The notes under the pieces: model-generated
The model's database searches: none
The model's input: only the letters and a program-made list of their open reading frames with translations
What the model was told of the DNA's origin: nothing
NCBI GenBank assembly: GCA_949318235.1
Contig: OX439132.1
Location: 17,181,843 to 17,245,842, forward strand
Source of the DNA: Ecdyonurus torrentis
Taxonomy: Eukaryota; Arthropoda; Insecta; Ephemeroptera; Heptageniidae
Length of the DNA: 64,000 nucleotides
Direction of reading: 5' to 3'
Program-made: the position numbers and the translations under genes
Shown here: positions 41,742 through 54,331 of the stretch, piece after piece
Position numbering within the stretch: the first letter of the stretch is position 1
How the letters are laid out: every line of letters starts with the position of its first letter

Positions 41742-44700
41742 AGCGTAATTTTGGCTTATAATAAAATAATTAATGATTTTGCACGAATAGAAAGGTTGCA
41801 TATATTGATAAAGAGAAAAATAAAGTTGACATTTCATTATCACTGTTATGCATTTCATTTCAATGTACATTCTTATCAGCATCTTTCATTTACTGATAAG
41901 AAGTTAATATTTTTATAATATTTATATTACTTGTAATAATGAGAAAAAAAATGAAAAATAAGTGATGTTAATAATTTTATGAACCCATTAAGCTTGTAAT
42001 TTATTCTTATACTATATAATTTTTTTGCTGCATATAAGAAATGAAATACATAATTAATATTTTGTTTCACATTAAAATAATTATATACATACACGTTCTA
42101 TATATAGCTGAACTCCTTTTATAGTAAAAACAAATTTGCAAATTTGAATTTCAAAATCATTGCTCTTTAATAACCTTGCAAGGTGTAATTGCTAATCTAT
42201 TGTCTTTAATATGTATATTATACAGGCGTATGTATATGACAGTAAATTCACCCATCCAACATCCGGCCAAAATTTATTTCGCAAACATTTTCTGTTGTCT
42301 ATCGGAATATTTTAAATCAAGGACTTTTAATTGTATGGCACAGTGCCTGGAGTTAAATGCAAAAATTATTGCGACATTTTTTCCCCATACTTCATGGTTT
42401 ATAATATTATGATGATTTTTTTTTGTAAGTATTAAAAAGTATTACATAATGTTTGTTACCATTTTTCAACTTGTTGGCAGAATAATTGCTTAATTTTAAA
42501 CTTAATTGCAATTTACACCAGACAGGGTAAATATAGAAATAATTAACGTGACGTTGAAAATAATTCATTATTTTTACTTGATGCTACAGTTTGAAAGTTT
42601 TATTATAAATTTGAAAACGTAAAATAATTTGCATAGAAAATTTAGTTTGATGATGATCAACTTTTATTTTCTCTCTATATAAATTTCTCTACTTTTGTTG
42701 TTGTTGTTCATGTCAGCGAGAGTAATGTGCAAAGCTAGTTATTCAACAATTATATTATGAATTACTATATTATATAACAATTTTTTTAATATGACAAACT
42801 ATAATTTTTATTTCATTTTTATTATAGTATTATTTATTTCCTTTGGTATAGCTGTATTTTTATTTTATTTTTTTCATCTATTTTTAAAATATAATATAAA
42901 ATTTACACTAATATCTACTAGTTAAAGTGTAATTGCGTTATATATGACTAAAAAGCTAGAACGGAAACATTAAAATGAATTCATTAGGTGGTCAAGTCTC
43001 GTTATGCTATGACTGACCATATGGACAGTTTTAGCGCGTGCTGACTACTATCGTAGGGTGGGGTACTTTTCTGTACGTACAGTATTGTATATATATAATA
43101 TATTATATGCATGATAGTATGACTTGTATTCAGTACGTACATTACATCCTTTCTCTCTCTCTCTCTAACTCGTTCTTTCACTGGACACCAAGTTCATCCG
43201 AGTGACGACATGAAATGAACGCAGAGTGTAATTGTTGTTTTTTATACATATTATATAATATATACAATGTAAAGTATAATATTATTATACATATATATCA
43301 AAGTTTGGTGTATTGTTTAAATATTTTATCTTAAATCTATACATTTATTTAATGTATCCTGTTTCACTTGCGTCATTTTATTTATAATATGTCTGAATAA
43401 AATTGTGTGATTAAAATTCATATGTATGTAACACTCAATACATTTTTTTGTTTCTCATTTAAAAAGTCGTGCCATATTTTAATGTCATTTTCATGAAAGA
43501 TAAAAAAATAATAATGATAAAAAAAAAACTTGATTGAAGGATTGAAGCAAGATTGAAGGAAAACAATCTTATAGAGCGCATAGTGTTCTAAGGTTAAAAA
43601 ATAGAGTAAAAAAATAACAATAGTAATACATAATAATAGTGTAAATTAAAAATCTGTTGATTATGAAATTAGACTATATTTATATAGAGACTTTCTGTAG
43701 TTAAATCAAGTGCCAATGTAAATAATGTGCATTCAGGTAAACAAAATAAAATTATATACTTGCGACACGTATCGAATATGACAGTGACACTTACTTGTTA
43801 GTAACAATGGAAAAGTAGTTATATATATTTTGTTACCTAAAATATATTAAAGAATATACAATTATTAAATATTTAGTCTAATTTTATCTGTGTAAAAAGT
43901 ATTTTAATCATGAATAGAATATATTTTGTAGTTATTATACGTAAATATAATATATAAATGGAAAAAAATATATAGCATTGAGGCAATCATTATAATTAAA
44001 AATGTTATCAATGTAAATAATAATATCAAATTTATTTAACATAAATTTAATGTTTATATGATAAAAAAAAAATATATATATATAGTTTATATAGCAATTA
44101 ATAAAACTTAATTAGCATTTTTAATTAATCAGATACGTAACTAAACGTGAAAATAACATTTTTATGCATGAAAAAACACTGAAAAGGTTACATAATATTT
44201 AAAAATTGCTCTGTATTTTTTATATTAAATTACTATATACGATTTATTTTTTCAATTCAGCCTTGGTTATTATTTAAATAAGAAGACATCTCAAAGATTG
44301 ATTTTATTATTATTATATTATTATTATTTTTTTTTTACAAGTATTTTATTTTTATACATTGTCCAACCAAGCCGTAGCCTTATCGGTTGGTTTAATTTAT
44401 CATTACAATTCAAATTTACAAAAAAAAAAAAAATAAAAAAATAAAAAATAAAACAAACAATATAATATAATATATATATTTTTTCATTCACATTTCACAC
44501 TTTGCGTTTTTTATTTAAAATAAATAAATCTTAAAATAACTTCATTTAGTTTTAATTTTCTAATTTTTATATTAAATTGATATAACAAATTTTTTTAATT
44601 TTTTTTTTTTACAATATTTTGTTAACTTGAATGTTTTAATTAGGAATTTCCTTGGTAAATTATATCTCCTTATTCTTTCTATAAATCTAATAAATCTATT

Positions 44701-45225
44701 TATCACTTTTGGTACTATCATTGGTTTTGTTAATGCTATTCTCGTATATGTTCATGCACTCGAGGTTTACCATGTTCATCATTATAACAATTTTCTAATA
44801 TAAATATAAATTTTATTAATTCGTTAATTGGCAATATTTTTAAGTATAAAAAAAAAATTCTCTAGTTTCATCAATATTTTCACCTTTTTTAACAACGTAT
44901 AATTTATTATTTTAAAATTTGAATTGTTAAGAATGAACAATAAGAAGTTAATTTAAATAGTATTTTTCTTTAGTTTTTTTTTAATTACGTAGCAAAAATT
45001 AAAAGTTATGTAAAAAAAAGTCTAATAATAATTATAAAAAAACTCAATTGTAAATTATATTATTTATGAGTTCACATTTCTAATATATCTCCAAATTAAA
45101 TTGATTAAAGTCCCAATCACATGAGTATGCATTTAAAATAAGATTTTATCATACTATAAAAGTATGTTTTTACATTAAGAAGCCTAAAATTTTAGCTAAA
45201 ACTTATAAGAATACTACTCTGAAAT

Positions 45226-45227
<2 letters not shown>
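41742..45227. other. AT-rich non-coding sequence
   Basis: No supported gene. A plus-strand frame of about 78 codons at 42176-42412 lies in a somewhat more complex patch but shows no recognisable domain. A short CT run lies near 43151-43166. Confidence 0.5.

Positions 45228-45296
<69 letters not shown>
45228..45296. repeat. (AT)n microsatellite, about 34 units
   Basis: Uninterrupted AT dinucleotide. Confidence 0.96.
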
Positions 45297-45301
<5 letters not shown>

Positions 45302-45695
45302 TGATTTAAGTAGATCGCGTAAATATTGTCACTGTCATATGTATAATAGAAAAATTAAAATAAGAAGAAAGTTAATGTAATTTTAAATTTTATAAAAATT
45401 GAAAATTATCGTTTTTATCAATTACGTTGCAAAAATTGAAAGTCCTTTGGCGAATAAAATATGTAATAATATATAAATAAAAAGCTTCATTGTACATAAA
45501 ATTTACGAGTTGACGTTTCTAGCCTATCTTAAAATCAATGCTTCTATTACATGAGTCATGTATTTAGAATTTAGTATTTAGAATATAATTATAATATTAT
45601 AATAATATATTTCTAAAGCAAAAAAAAAAAAGAAAAAAAAAGTAAATTAATAGTTTTTTACCATCGTAAGCTAATAAACTATAGGTAAACCGTAG

Positions 45696-46029
45696 TTAAA
45701 GGCATAGAAAACATGAAGCAACATGTTCTTTTAACACAAAATGGGATCTACAAACTGATGACAATTTTTACCAAAATGTTAATGTAGCCCCACGAGAGAG
45801 CGTGAAAAAACTGTAAAGTATGCAATTAGCGTGAAAATTCATGTTTATGACGTCAGAAACAGGCAAAAACTAGTATGAAAATGTTGTGCGGGTTGCATAA
45901 ATCAAAATTTTCTGATTACTGCTACGGCGTTACTTTTGGGTTTTGAGACCAATTAATATTATTTATGTAAGTCTTATCAAGTGTTTTGTGATATAAATGC
46001 TAATGTTTTCATGTTGTCTATGCCTTTAA
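45696..46029 (+). mobile_element. TTAA-flanked MITE, family A copy 3
   Basis: A 334-base copy bounded by TTAA, with the best inverted ends of the family: TTAAAGGCATAGAAAACATG against inverted TTAAAGGCATAGACAACATG. The interior is collinear with copies 1 and 2. It keeps an intact CRE palindrome at 45848-45855. Compared with the others the first block is shorter. Non-coding; mobilisation must have been by a transposase encoded elsewhere. Confidence 0.85.
45848..45855. promoter_or_regulatory. CRE palindrome inside MITE family A
   Basis: Perfect TGACGTCA at the position equivalent to 20423-20430 in copy 2, within a conserved CATGTTTATGACGTCAGAAAC context. Confidence 0.4.
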
Positions 46030-46168
46030 GTTATTATTTGGATTGTTGCAACAATTAAAAAAAAAGATAACTAAGGTTTAACTAGAGGTTTCAGCTTATC
46101 ATTGATGCACTGTGTACATTGTACATACATAATACTAGAGTACTCTAGAAGAGTACTCTACATACAGT

Positions 46169-46261
46169 GGTAATATATTTTACCGTTTAAATACATGCTC
46201 AAAATGTTCAAAGTTTTTTTTCTATAAGACACACTGAATTTAAATGGTAAAATATGTTATC
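46169..46261. repeat. Inverted repeat, 93 bases
   Basis: The left arm GGTAATATATTTTACCGTTTAAAT matches the inverted right arm GATAACATATTTTACCATTTAAAT. It may be a very short MITE or the remains of one. Immediately upstream, TAGAGTACTCTA forms a further small palindrome with a repeat of GAGTACTCTA. Confidence 0.5.
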
Positions 46262-46582
46262 ATTATCATCACGATTGATCACTATCAAATGTGAGCAGTG
46301 TTCAGTATATTATATTGGATAATGCGTCTAATATAATGTTCATTTCAATTTTTCTTTTGTATAAATTTTTACTTCCTTTCAAGTTATAAGGAAGTTTGAA
46401 AAAATAAACAAGGAAGTTTACTTGATAACTTTTTAATTTCAAATAAAATAAATAAAAAGAAATGAATTTCTGTTTTTTATTTTTTATTAATGTAAAGGAA
46501 AGTAGAACGGACAGATTTTTATTTATGTTTTAAGTATTGTATTCCAAAAATATTATATCATAATTTCTTCCTTCATTAGAAC

Positions 46583-46701
<119 letters not shown>

Positions 46702-46951
46702 GCTATAGTTCAGGCATTTTTAAAATTTATATAAAATAATATTTTGAAAGTTTTTATTCAAATTTAGTACTTGAGGTGAATATAAGGCATTAGAAAACTT
46801 AAGAAATGTAAAATCGATTTTGGAATTGATCCAAGTTAATTCAAATAACTAAAATATTGAAACATTTTGTATCTATGAGACATAGTGCGTAGAACTTTGG
46901 AGTTAACAAAAACAAAAATATAAATAAAAGAGCTGTGCCAATCTTAAGTAT

Positions 46952-46953
<2 letters not shown>

Positions 46954-46988
<35 letters not shown>
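46954..46988. repeat. (AT)n microsatellite
   Basis: About 17 AT units. Confidence 0.95.
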
Positions 46989-46991
<3 letters not shown>

Positions 46992-47329
46992 ACTCTCTTT
47001 TGTTGTGTTTAATTTAATTAAGAAATTACGATCAATTAGGTATTATCAATTTTCAGTATTTACTATCTGTCTGTCTGCTCCTCCTCCTTGTTTCTGTACG
47101 TCATCTGTGAAAAAGAAATTAACATAAAATTTTAAATAATATAATATGTTGTACACTACACGTATATCTTAAATTTAATATTGCAAATCACCTAACAAAT
47201 TTGGGATGAAATTTAAATAATAATTTGGTTATGTGACACCAAATTCTATGCTTGTTTATTTTGAGTTTGGAAATATTTTGAAATCTGGTCAAGTATTCAT
47301 TCATTCTTTTAATACAAAGACATAAGATA

Positions 47330-47340
47330 TACACACACAA

Positions 47341-47389
<49 letters not shown>
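47330..47389. repeat. Compound microsatellite (AC)n then (AG)n
   Basis: About 12 AC units with one interruption pass directly into about 17 AG units. Confidence 0.96.
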
Positions 47390-47391
<2 letters not shown>

Positions 47392-47618
47392 AAGGTAAAT
47401 TTTGCACGGACATCCACCGGATAAGATATGTAATTGCAAAATAGCGTGCGGCGTGATCCGAATAATCAGTTCATGGCCTTACAGCTGTTTGTATAATAAA
47501 ACTTGATTCTCATTTTAATTTAGGTAAGTCTGAAAAAAATCTGAACAGCTTGAAGAAATGAAAAATAAAATGTAATATTTAAATAATAATATAATAGCAA
47601 CTTATAAGAACTATAACG

Positions 47619-47619
<1 letters not shown>

Positions 47620-47649
<30 letters not shown>
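47620..47649. repeat. poly-A tract, 30 nt
   Basis: Uninterrupted adenine run. A 12-base poly-C follows at 47701-47712, unusual in this base composition. Confidence 0.95.
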
Positions 47650-47650
<1 letters not shown>

Positions 47651-47712
47651 AACGTAAAAAATTAAATTTTACTAAAATTTAAAATCATTTCTTGTAATAA
47701 CCCCCCCCCCCC

Positions 47713-50517
47713 TCAAAATTGTAATATATTTCTAAAAATTCACATCTCATGTTTAATATTTTGAAGTAGTAATAGTTCACATTACATAGTGAAATTTACT
47801 CTCAGTACATGTAGCAACTTTGTCACTAAATCTGACTTGAGATGAATATAAAATTATTTGTACACGAAAAAGATGATGTTATCTTGTATATAGAAATCAT
47901 AATGATGATATTCCATCGCGTCATGAAAATAAGCATGTCATACATAGCAACTAACTCATTATATATATATATATATATATTACTTGTTCACATTACTTTG
48001 ACACCTTATAATATTATAAGAATGTTGCTTTATAAGTTTATGTAGATACTATGTATGTATACTGAATTTGAATTTTGAACTTGTATTTTGATGCACGTAT
48101 AAAACAAATTGATGTTGAGATATATTAGACCACCATGTTACTATATATACCCTTGTTTTTTTTTTAATTTTATCAACGAAGTATTCTAAGTAAAGAATTT
48201 TTATAGGATAATTAAAAAGAAGAGAGAGAGAGAGAGAGAGAACATACACCATACAATGAAAGATTATAATATATATATATATATATATAGAAAAAGTGAA
48301 CAATTTTGTTTCATAAAAATAAGACAATTTAAAAAATAAAATTACATTTAATCCTTTAAAATGTACGTACATACACAAATATCATAAATATTTTACTTAT
48401 ACGATTCATAATTCTGGTATAAAGCAGCGTAAATTTGTAAATTAAAGTGATTTTTATATACTATAATGTTTTACGTTTTTAAATGAATAAAATTTCGTAT
48501 GTTGAGAAGCATTTGAATAATATAGAATCATCAAATTTTTATAAATTTTTACCCAGTACGTAGTTTTTGAATAGAAACCAAAGTGAAACAAATATTTTAT
48601 GTAACATGCTCTTTAATATTTATATTCTTTGTGAACTTTCAAGATATAAGCTCTTTGTTATTTTGTCTTTTGATTTTCCTGATACTTTAAATAATTAACT
48701 ATAGTTATTGTTTATAACAAACTTTGATATTTTACTTATATATAATATAAATATTTAATGCTACATGTAGAAATTGTTTTCATCAAATATTTAAAGCTTA
48801 CAAGTTGTTAAAGTATACTTAATGGTAAAGTAAAATAAACTGTAATAATAATATTATTATTATTTAAACTTTGTAGCAGTATATAAAGTTGTTTAATAGT
48901 TTAATTTTAATTAATACCTTAACTTTGTGTAAGTATATACACACAGTATAATGAAGTAATGTAAAGTAACTTTTTTTAAACAAAAAATTAGTACTTAAAG
49001 CTACAATGAAAAAGGGGGATGTTTTTAGTAAAGTGCTTTTAACGCTTTTTCAATTTTGGATTTTCAACTCGAAATTTTTTTTATTATTTTTTCTAAGTTA
49101 AAAATATCAATTTTTCAATAATATTCAATTAAATAATAACAATAAATAAAAGTTAAACACGTGTGTTTTTTTTATATAAAAAACTAAAACTTCATTTGTT
49201 AAAACCTTAATCTCATAATTGAAAGTTTAGAAAAATAAATCATAGCCTATTAAAAAGGAGAAAAATAGAAAAAAAAATCACTTTCTGTAACTTTTTTTTT
49301 TTTTAAGACGTTAACAAAATATTAAGCTGTCTTATATAGCAAGTTAACAACATTATTTATTCTTTCTCTTGTTAGATACAACTTTTAATTGAGGTTAGTA
49401 TAGTAAAATAATAAACCAAAAAAAAGTTGAAGCAAACTTATGACTTGAACTAGAAAAAAAAAAAAAAAAAAAAAAAAGTCAAATGCCAAATGTGAGAATT
49501 TGTTGTTACTTTTTTTTTATTAGGTTTACCACCAGAAAAAAACAAACTTTTTTTTATTTCTTATCTTAAGTTTTATATTCTAAAGTAACGAGAGTATAAA
49601 AAAATATTGTATGACGTGAATACAATAAAAAGTGTTTAAATAATTTAATCCGGACAGTTTTTTTTTTTTTTAATACTATAGTATATTGTGTAAATTTAGC
49701 ATTACACTTGGAATATAAAACTTTCAAAATAGGTTTAGTGAGAATACAAGCAAACTCGAAGCCCAACAATACTAACAAATTGTTAGCAATGACTTTTCTT
49801 GATTTAATATGCTTTATTCTTAATATAACAATCTAAATGTTTGGTTCGAAACAAGAATAAAAATATATTATATGATATGAACACTTCTATAAATAAAATA
49901 CATTCCATTAGGCAATTAATATAAAATTAAATTTTTTAGTACTTGTTTGTGTGTCCCTGTAAATCTAAAAATGCGTAGGTGGAGATAAAAAAATTAATGG
50001 TCAATTATATTTTATTTCTTATAAATTTTTTATCTTGGGAGTATTTTTAATTGAGTCATTCTTTACATTTTGAAAATAATTTGTAAAAAAATTTATAATT
50101 TTATTTTAACAAAACATTTTCAGATTTTTAAAAAAATATATAAAACCTCAACTTTTTTCATTCGCTGTAATAATTTATAAAAAAAAATTGGCACGTAATT
50201 TACTTTTAAATATGTGCAAATTTATTATATTTCACATAAAAAATACGCATGATGGATAACCATTTTTTTGTTATCTATTTTTGAAGTGATTAATTGCTTT
50301 ACAGATTAATAAAAAATAATAATAATCAACGTGCCTTTTATTATATATATTTTTTGTGGCTTAACTAGAGGTAAAAATTGGTGAGATAATACAAACTGTA
50401 ATTAAAAGTAAACAAAAATTTATTTATTTTAGCTTAAAATATAAGTAATATATTTTTTTTAGCATTATTATTGTGTAAATTTAAATAAAACAAAGAAAAT
50501 AATGAAATAGTTAACAT

Positions 50518-50519
<2 letters not shown>
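47713..50519. other. AT-rich non-coding sequence with minor repeats
   Basis: No supported gene. Visible items are (AT)n at 47959-47981, (AG)n at 48220-48241, (AT)n at 48268-48290 and poly-A at 49454-49477. Confidence 0.5.

Positions 50520-50606
<87 letters not shown>
50520..50606. repeat. (AC)n microsatellite, about 43 units
   Basis: The only long CA/GT array in the window, uninterrupted over 87 bases. (CA)n of this length can adopt Z-DNA; that is a known property of the repeat, not shown here. Confidence 0.97.
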
Positions 50607-50610
<4 letters not shown>

Positions 50611-50679
50611 CACAATATTAAAAGTTATAGAATAAAGTTGATGATATAGTTAAACTTATCTTTGTAGACCTAGAGGAAG

Positions 50680-50681
<2 letters not shown>

Positions 50682-50720
<39 letters not shown>
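50682..50720. repeat. (GA)n microsatellite
   Basis: About 19 GA units. Confidence 0.95.
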
Positions 50721-50725
<5 letters not shown>

Positions 50726-51723
50726 CCGTATTGTCATCATAGTTAAAAAAAAAGTGAGATAACAAATTTTACCTTGATGACTAAACCAAACAAATCGTGT
50801 GCATATATTTTAAGCTGTCACACACTGTGAGTATAAAAGTTAGTTACCATGGGCATATAAATTAGAAATTTTGTCATCTAGTTATTTCATGATCAATTTT
50901 TATCTTATATATTATTAAATATAAAACTATAATAATTATAGTAATATATTATACTACCATCAAATTTACCTGTTTGAATAAATACATTAGAAAAATATTA
51001 CATAAGATCAAGAGTTACTTCTAAAATAATTTTACAAATTAAAAACAACTTTAAACATTATACAAGTTAATACTCTGATATATATTATTCTAATTCTTTA
51101 TAATACAAATTACCATCATACACTTTGAAATTTATACCCAACCAGATGTGCGTACTTGTACTGTATATTATACGTATGTAAAAATATATAGAGAAAGACA
51201 GACACACCTGAACGTTTTACTACTTGATAATAAATTCATGATGTCTAACAATTTCTATATATTATGTATGTACGTGTTTTATAAATGTTCATGAATGTTT
51301 ACGTATTCACTTGTTGATCGTTTATATTACAATCAGGTAAAGTACATTTATTTCCGTTAACTCAAATATAATTTATCAATCATAAAGTATTATATATATA
51401 AAATATTAATAACCAAAATAAGTTATAATTTTTTTCATTATTTCAAAAAGAAAAAAAAATTCTCCACAACAGGTTGGTTCCGTAATTTTAAGAAGCAATA
51501 TGATTGTAATAGTAAAATATTAAGCTATTTTCTAACATAAACATGCGTGTGTAATGTGTATATTATTATACTGAGTTATAACTTATAAAAATGTTATTAC
51601 TGAATAAAGTGTTCTATCAGCATAAAAATTTATAATTACTATGTTTTGCACATCACTTTTTTATAGAAAAACATCTTATAGATTTACAAATAAAATTAAA
51701 AGTATATATATAAAAGAACTGAA
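50721..51723. other. AT-rich non-coding sequence
   Basis: No gene recognised. Part of the region just before 51724 may be decayed retrotransposon coding sequence, but no motif survives. Confidence 0.45.
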
Positions 51724-51867
51724 ATGTATAATAAGGGTCCTTTCTGCAGTTGTCTATATAGTAAATTGCCATTGGAAATGAGAAAACAAAATAATTTAAT
51801 GGCATTTAAAAAAGAACAACAAGTTTTCCTATTAAATAAGCAGTATTACTCAATCAATGAATGGTGA
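51724..51867 (+). pseudogene. C-terminal end of a non-LTR retrotransposon reverse-transcriptase ORF
   Basis: One frame from 51724 to the TGA at 51865-51867 encodes 47 residues containing KLPLEMRKQNNLMAFKKE and then QVFLL. This matches the familiar tail of LINE ORF2-type proteins, W-N-x-L-P-x-x-I-R followed by L-x-x-F-K-x-x-L-K and a short hydrophobic end, seen in several clades such as CR1, L2 and Jockey. The tryptophan-asparagine before LP is lost and the upstream residues look scrambled, so it is a decayed, 5'-truncated copy without catalytic domains. Sequence from 51868 to about 52043 is probably its 3' UTR, ending in GAAAGAAATAAATAAAGAAA. Clade cannot be assigned from so short a relic. 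Confidence 0.6.
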
Positions 51868-52041
51868 CACAATTTAAATACAAATTGTAATTTCATACAT
51901 AAATGTCGTTTTCTTTTTTTGTTTTATTTGTATGTGTAAATTGTATTAACATTCATTTCTACATTGAAATTTGTAGCAATAATCAAACTAATGTTATAAA
52001 TGGATGTTGGATGAAAGAAATAAATAAAGAAATTTAAATTC

Positions 52042-52043
<2 letters not shown>
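51868..52043 (+). mobile_element. Probable 3' UTR and tail of the LINE relic
   Basis: Non-coding sequence following the stop codon of the relic. It ends in an A-rich segment with AATAAATAAAG, which could serve as polyadenylation signal and tail, and then abuts a poly-T. The target duplication was not identified. Confidence 0.4.

Positions 52044-52074
<31 letters not shown>
52044..52074. repeat. poly-T tract, 31 nt
   Basis: Uninterrupted thymine run directly after the LINE relic tail. Being T on the same strand, it is not the relic's own poly-A. Confidence 0.95.
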
Positions 52075-52078
<4 letters not shown>

Positions 52079-52973
52079 GTTTTAACAGTTCATCAATATT
52101 ATTATTATATATAATATATACGTCTTATCTTGACAAAAACAATTCACGGTCAAAAAGGTGTGTTTCATATACAGAAATAATCTTATAGTTTTACAACGTG
52201 AGTTTGTGTGAGTGTTAGCAAAAGACTTTGTGTGTCGTATTTACACACTCGCAGCAAGCAAAAGCATTGCCCCTGAAGCACTCTAACAATATAACGCCCT
52301 AACACAATGCTTTATACATATGAGCACCAAGAATACTTTTTGTCACAAACACATTATATAATATACTTTTGTTTATATTTATGTTGTGTGAATTCTCTTT
52401 TTCACTTAAAATACTAAAAAAATATATAATATAATATTTATTTTTAAGTTTTTTCTACTTTCATATATAATATCGTATTTTGAATGGCAGTATTTGTTTT
52501 GAAAAAATAAAAACTTGTAAAATTACTCGTTACTGTCAATTTATATATACATGATGCATACGAGTTATTATATGTGAGTCAAAAGTTCATCAGTCCAGTT
52601 CACATGTTCTTTTAATTTTGCAATAAATTTTTGCGTGTAAACTCCATTAAAAATTATTAAATTTGCATGGAAACCAATTTATTACACAAATACAAAAAAT
52701 GTCGTTCCTATATCCGTGTAAAAAAGCTATTAAGAGTCAAATTTATTTAATTTTTTCTTATTAAAATGCCTTAAGTATTTTTTCATGAATTCAAGTAAAT
52801 AATTGGACTATTAAGGTGATAAAGAAGATGTCATTTAAAATTGTCAAAAAAAAAAAAAAAAAAAATAAGTTCATCTTAAATATTTGTGGTTAGCATGACG
52901 AATCTGTAAAAACGATCTCCTATTAAGGAATTTTTAGATTATATAAAAAGGAGATTTAAAATGTAAAATTTTT

Positions 52974-53028
<55 letters not shown>

Positions 53029-54030
53029 CAACAGTTAGATGTTGTTGAGACTAATAATAATAAACATGCAGTGAAGTTTAAAAAATCATATTTTACATCC
53101 CTCATTTACAGATATTTTATTTCTAAATATATAATAGTACAAAAGTACTTATATTAAAGTTATATGAGCATTCATTTGAAAGTATAACTTAAAATTAAAC
53201 TGCTTTACAAAAGAAATGAACAATAAAAATACAGTTTAATATACATTGAAAGTTCATGGTACTCATTTTTATGCTTTAATTTTCACCTCTCTATAGTAAT
53301 ATAAAATATAATTATTTATTTATTGTCAATAATCAAGAACTGAAATTTTATTACATATTTTTGCAGTTTAATGTTTCCTGTGGTTACTACTCATAAACTC
53401 GTTATTTTACATAAAATTTTATACGTTCCATAAAATTTTTTTTTCTATACTGTACATTTTTTTTCTGTTATTATATATTATAAAATAAAAACGGTGTTAT
53501 AATGATTATAATTTTTTTCTAGCTATGTTTTTTCATGTTAATTTTTATAATATATATAAAATGGACATATAGAGAATTTTTTAATTTTTATGACCATATA
53601 AATGTAAATAGTTTTTCATTTAATATATTATATTTTTAACGTATACGGAGCTTATTTAATATTTCTGGACTCTACATTAATTTTCTACACATTTTGTCAT
53701 GTAATTTACATTATCCTATATAAATCACGTTTATATGGTATTGGCAAATGTTATTTTAAAATTATCTCATGGGTGAAAAAATTTTTTACGATGTTTTAAA
53801 AACGTGGATGTATTTTTATGTATTTTTATTCTTATTATTTTGCATACATTTTTTTTTAATTGAAACATGTTCATAAAATTTAATATCAGAGCTCTTAAAA
53901 TTTCTTTTGCTTCATGAATCTTTATTATTATTATTATGAAGTCAAGACATTGAAAAATTAGAAAAAGAATGATGTATATTCTATCATCGAGATATAACCG
54001 CAGTTGCATCAAGTAGCACTGCATTACTAC
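52075..54030. other. AT-rich non-coding sequence with homopolymers
   Basis: No supported gene. It holds poly-A at 52846-52865 and the 48-base poly-T at 52976-53023. A minus-strand frame at 53767-54051 overlaps the MITE end and is not a gene. Confidence 0.5.
52976..53023. repeat. poly-T tract, 48 nt
   Basis: The longest uninterrupted homopolymer in the window. Confidence 0.96.
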
Positions 54031-54331
54031 TACAGTATAGACCAGTTGCACTCATATTTAAAAGCCGCTATTTTGCTGGTTATGAATACATAGGCCAGCA
54101 TAGGAAAAACGTCATTTTTTTTTAATAGCAAAAAAGCCTTCAAACCTCAATCAAAGACTTATTTCTAGCTTCTAATAAGCTCGAAAAATATGAGAAAAAT
54201 TAGTTCAGTTGAAATAAACTCTTTTTAAGTGAAAAATTAGAAGAAATGATGTTTCCACTATGCTGGACAATACATTAGGCACCACAAACATGGCGACAAA
54301 GCGCAAGGATGTAAAAGGGGTCTATACTGTA
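54031..54331. mobile_element. Tc1/mariner-like MITE
   Basis: A 301-base element with ends TACAGTATAGACC and GGTCTATACTGTA, a perfect 13-base inverted repeat including the TA on each side. CAGT-type ends with a TA target duplication are the hallmark of Tc1/mariner-type elements. The interior has the related inner words CTGGTTATGAATACATAGGCC and GCTGGACAATACATTAGGCACC and no transposase frame. It is a non-autonomous copy. Confidence 0.85.

Noticed and set aside
42176..42412. 78-codon frame in a more complex patch
   Set aside because: Examined as a possible exon or transposase fragment; no motif recognised, and no convincing splice sites frame it.
53767..54051. 94-codon minus-strand open frame
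   Set aside because: Composition is Ile, Leu, Phe and Lys rich, no domain is visible, and its start overlaps the end of the Tc1/mariner-like MITE.
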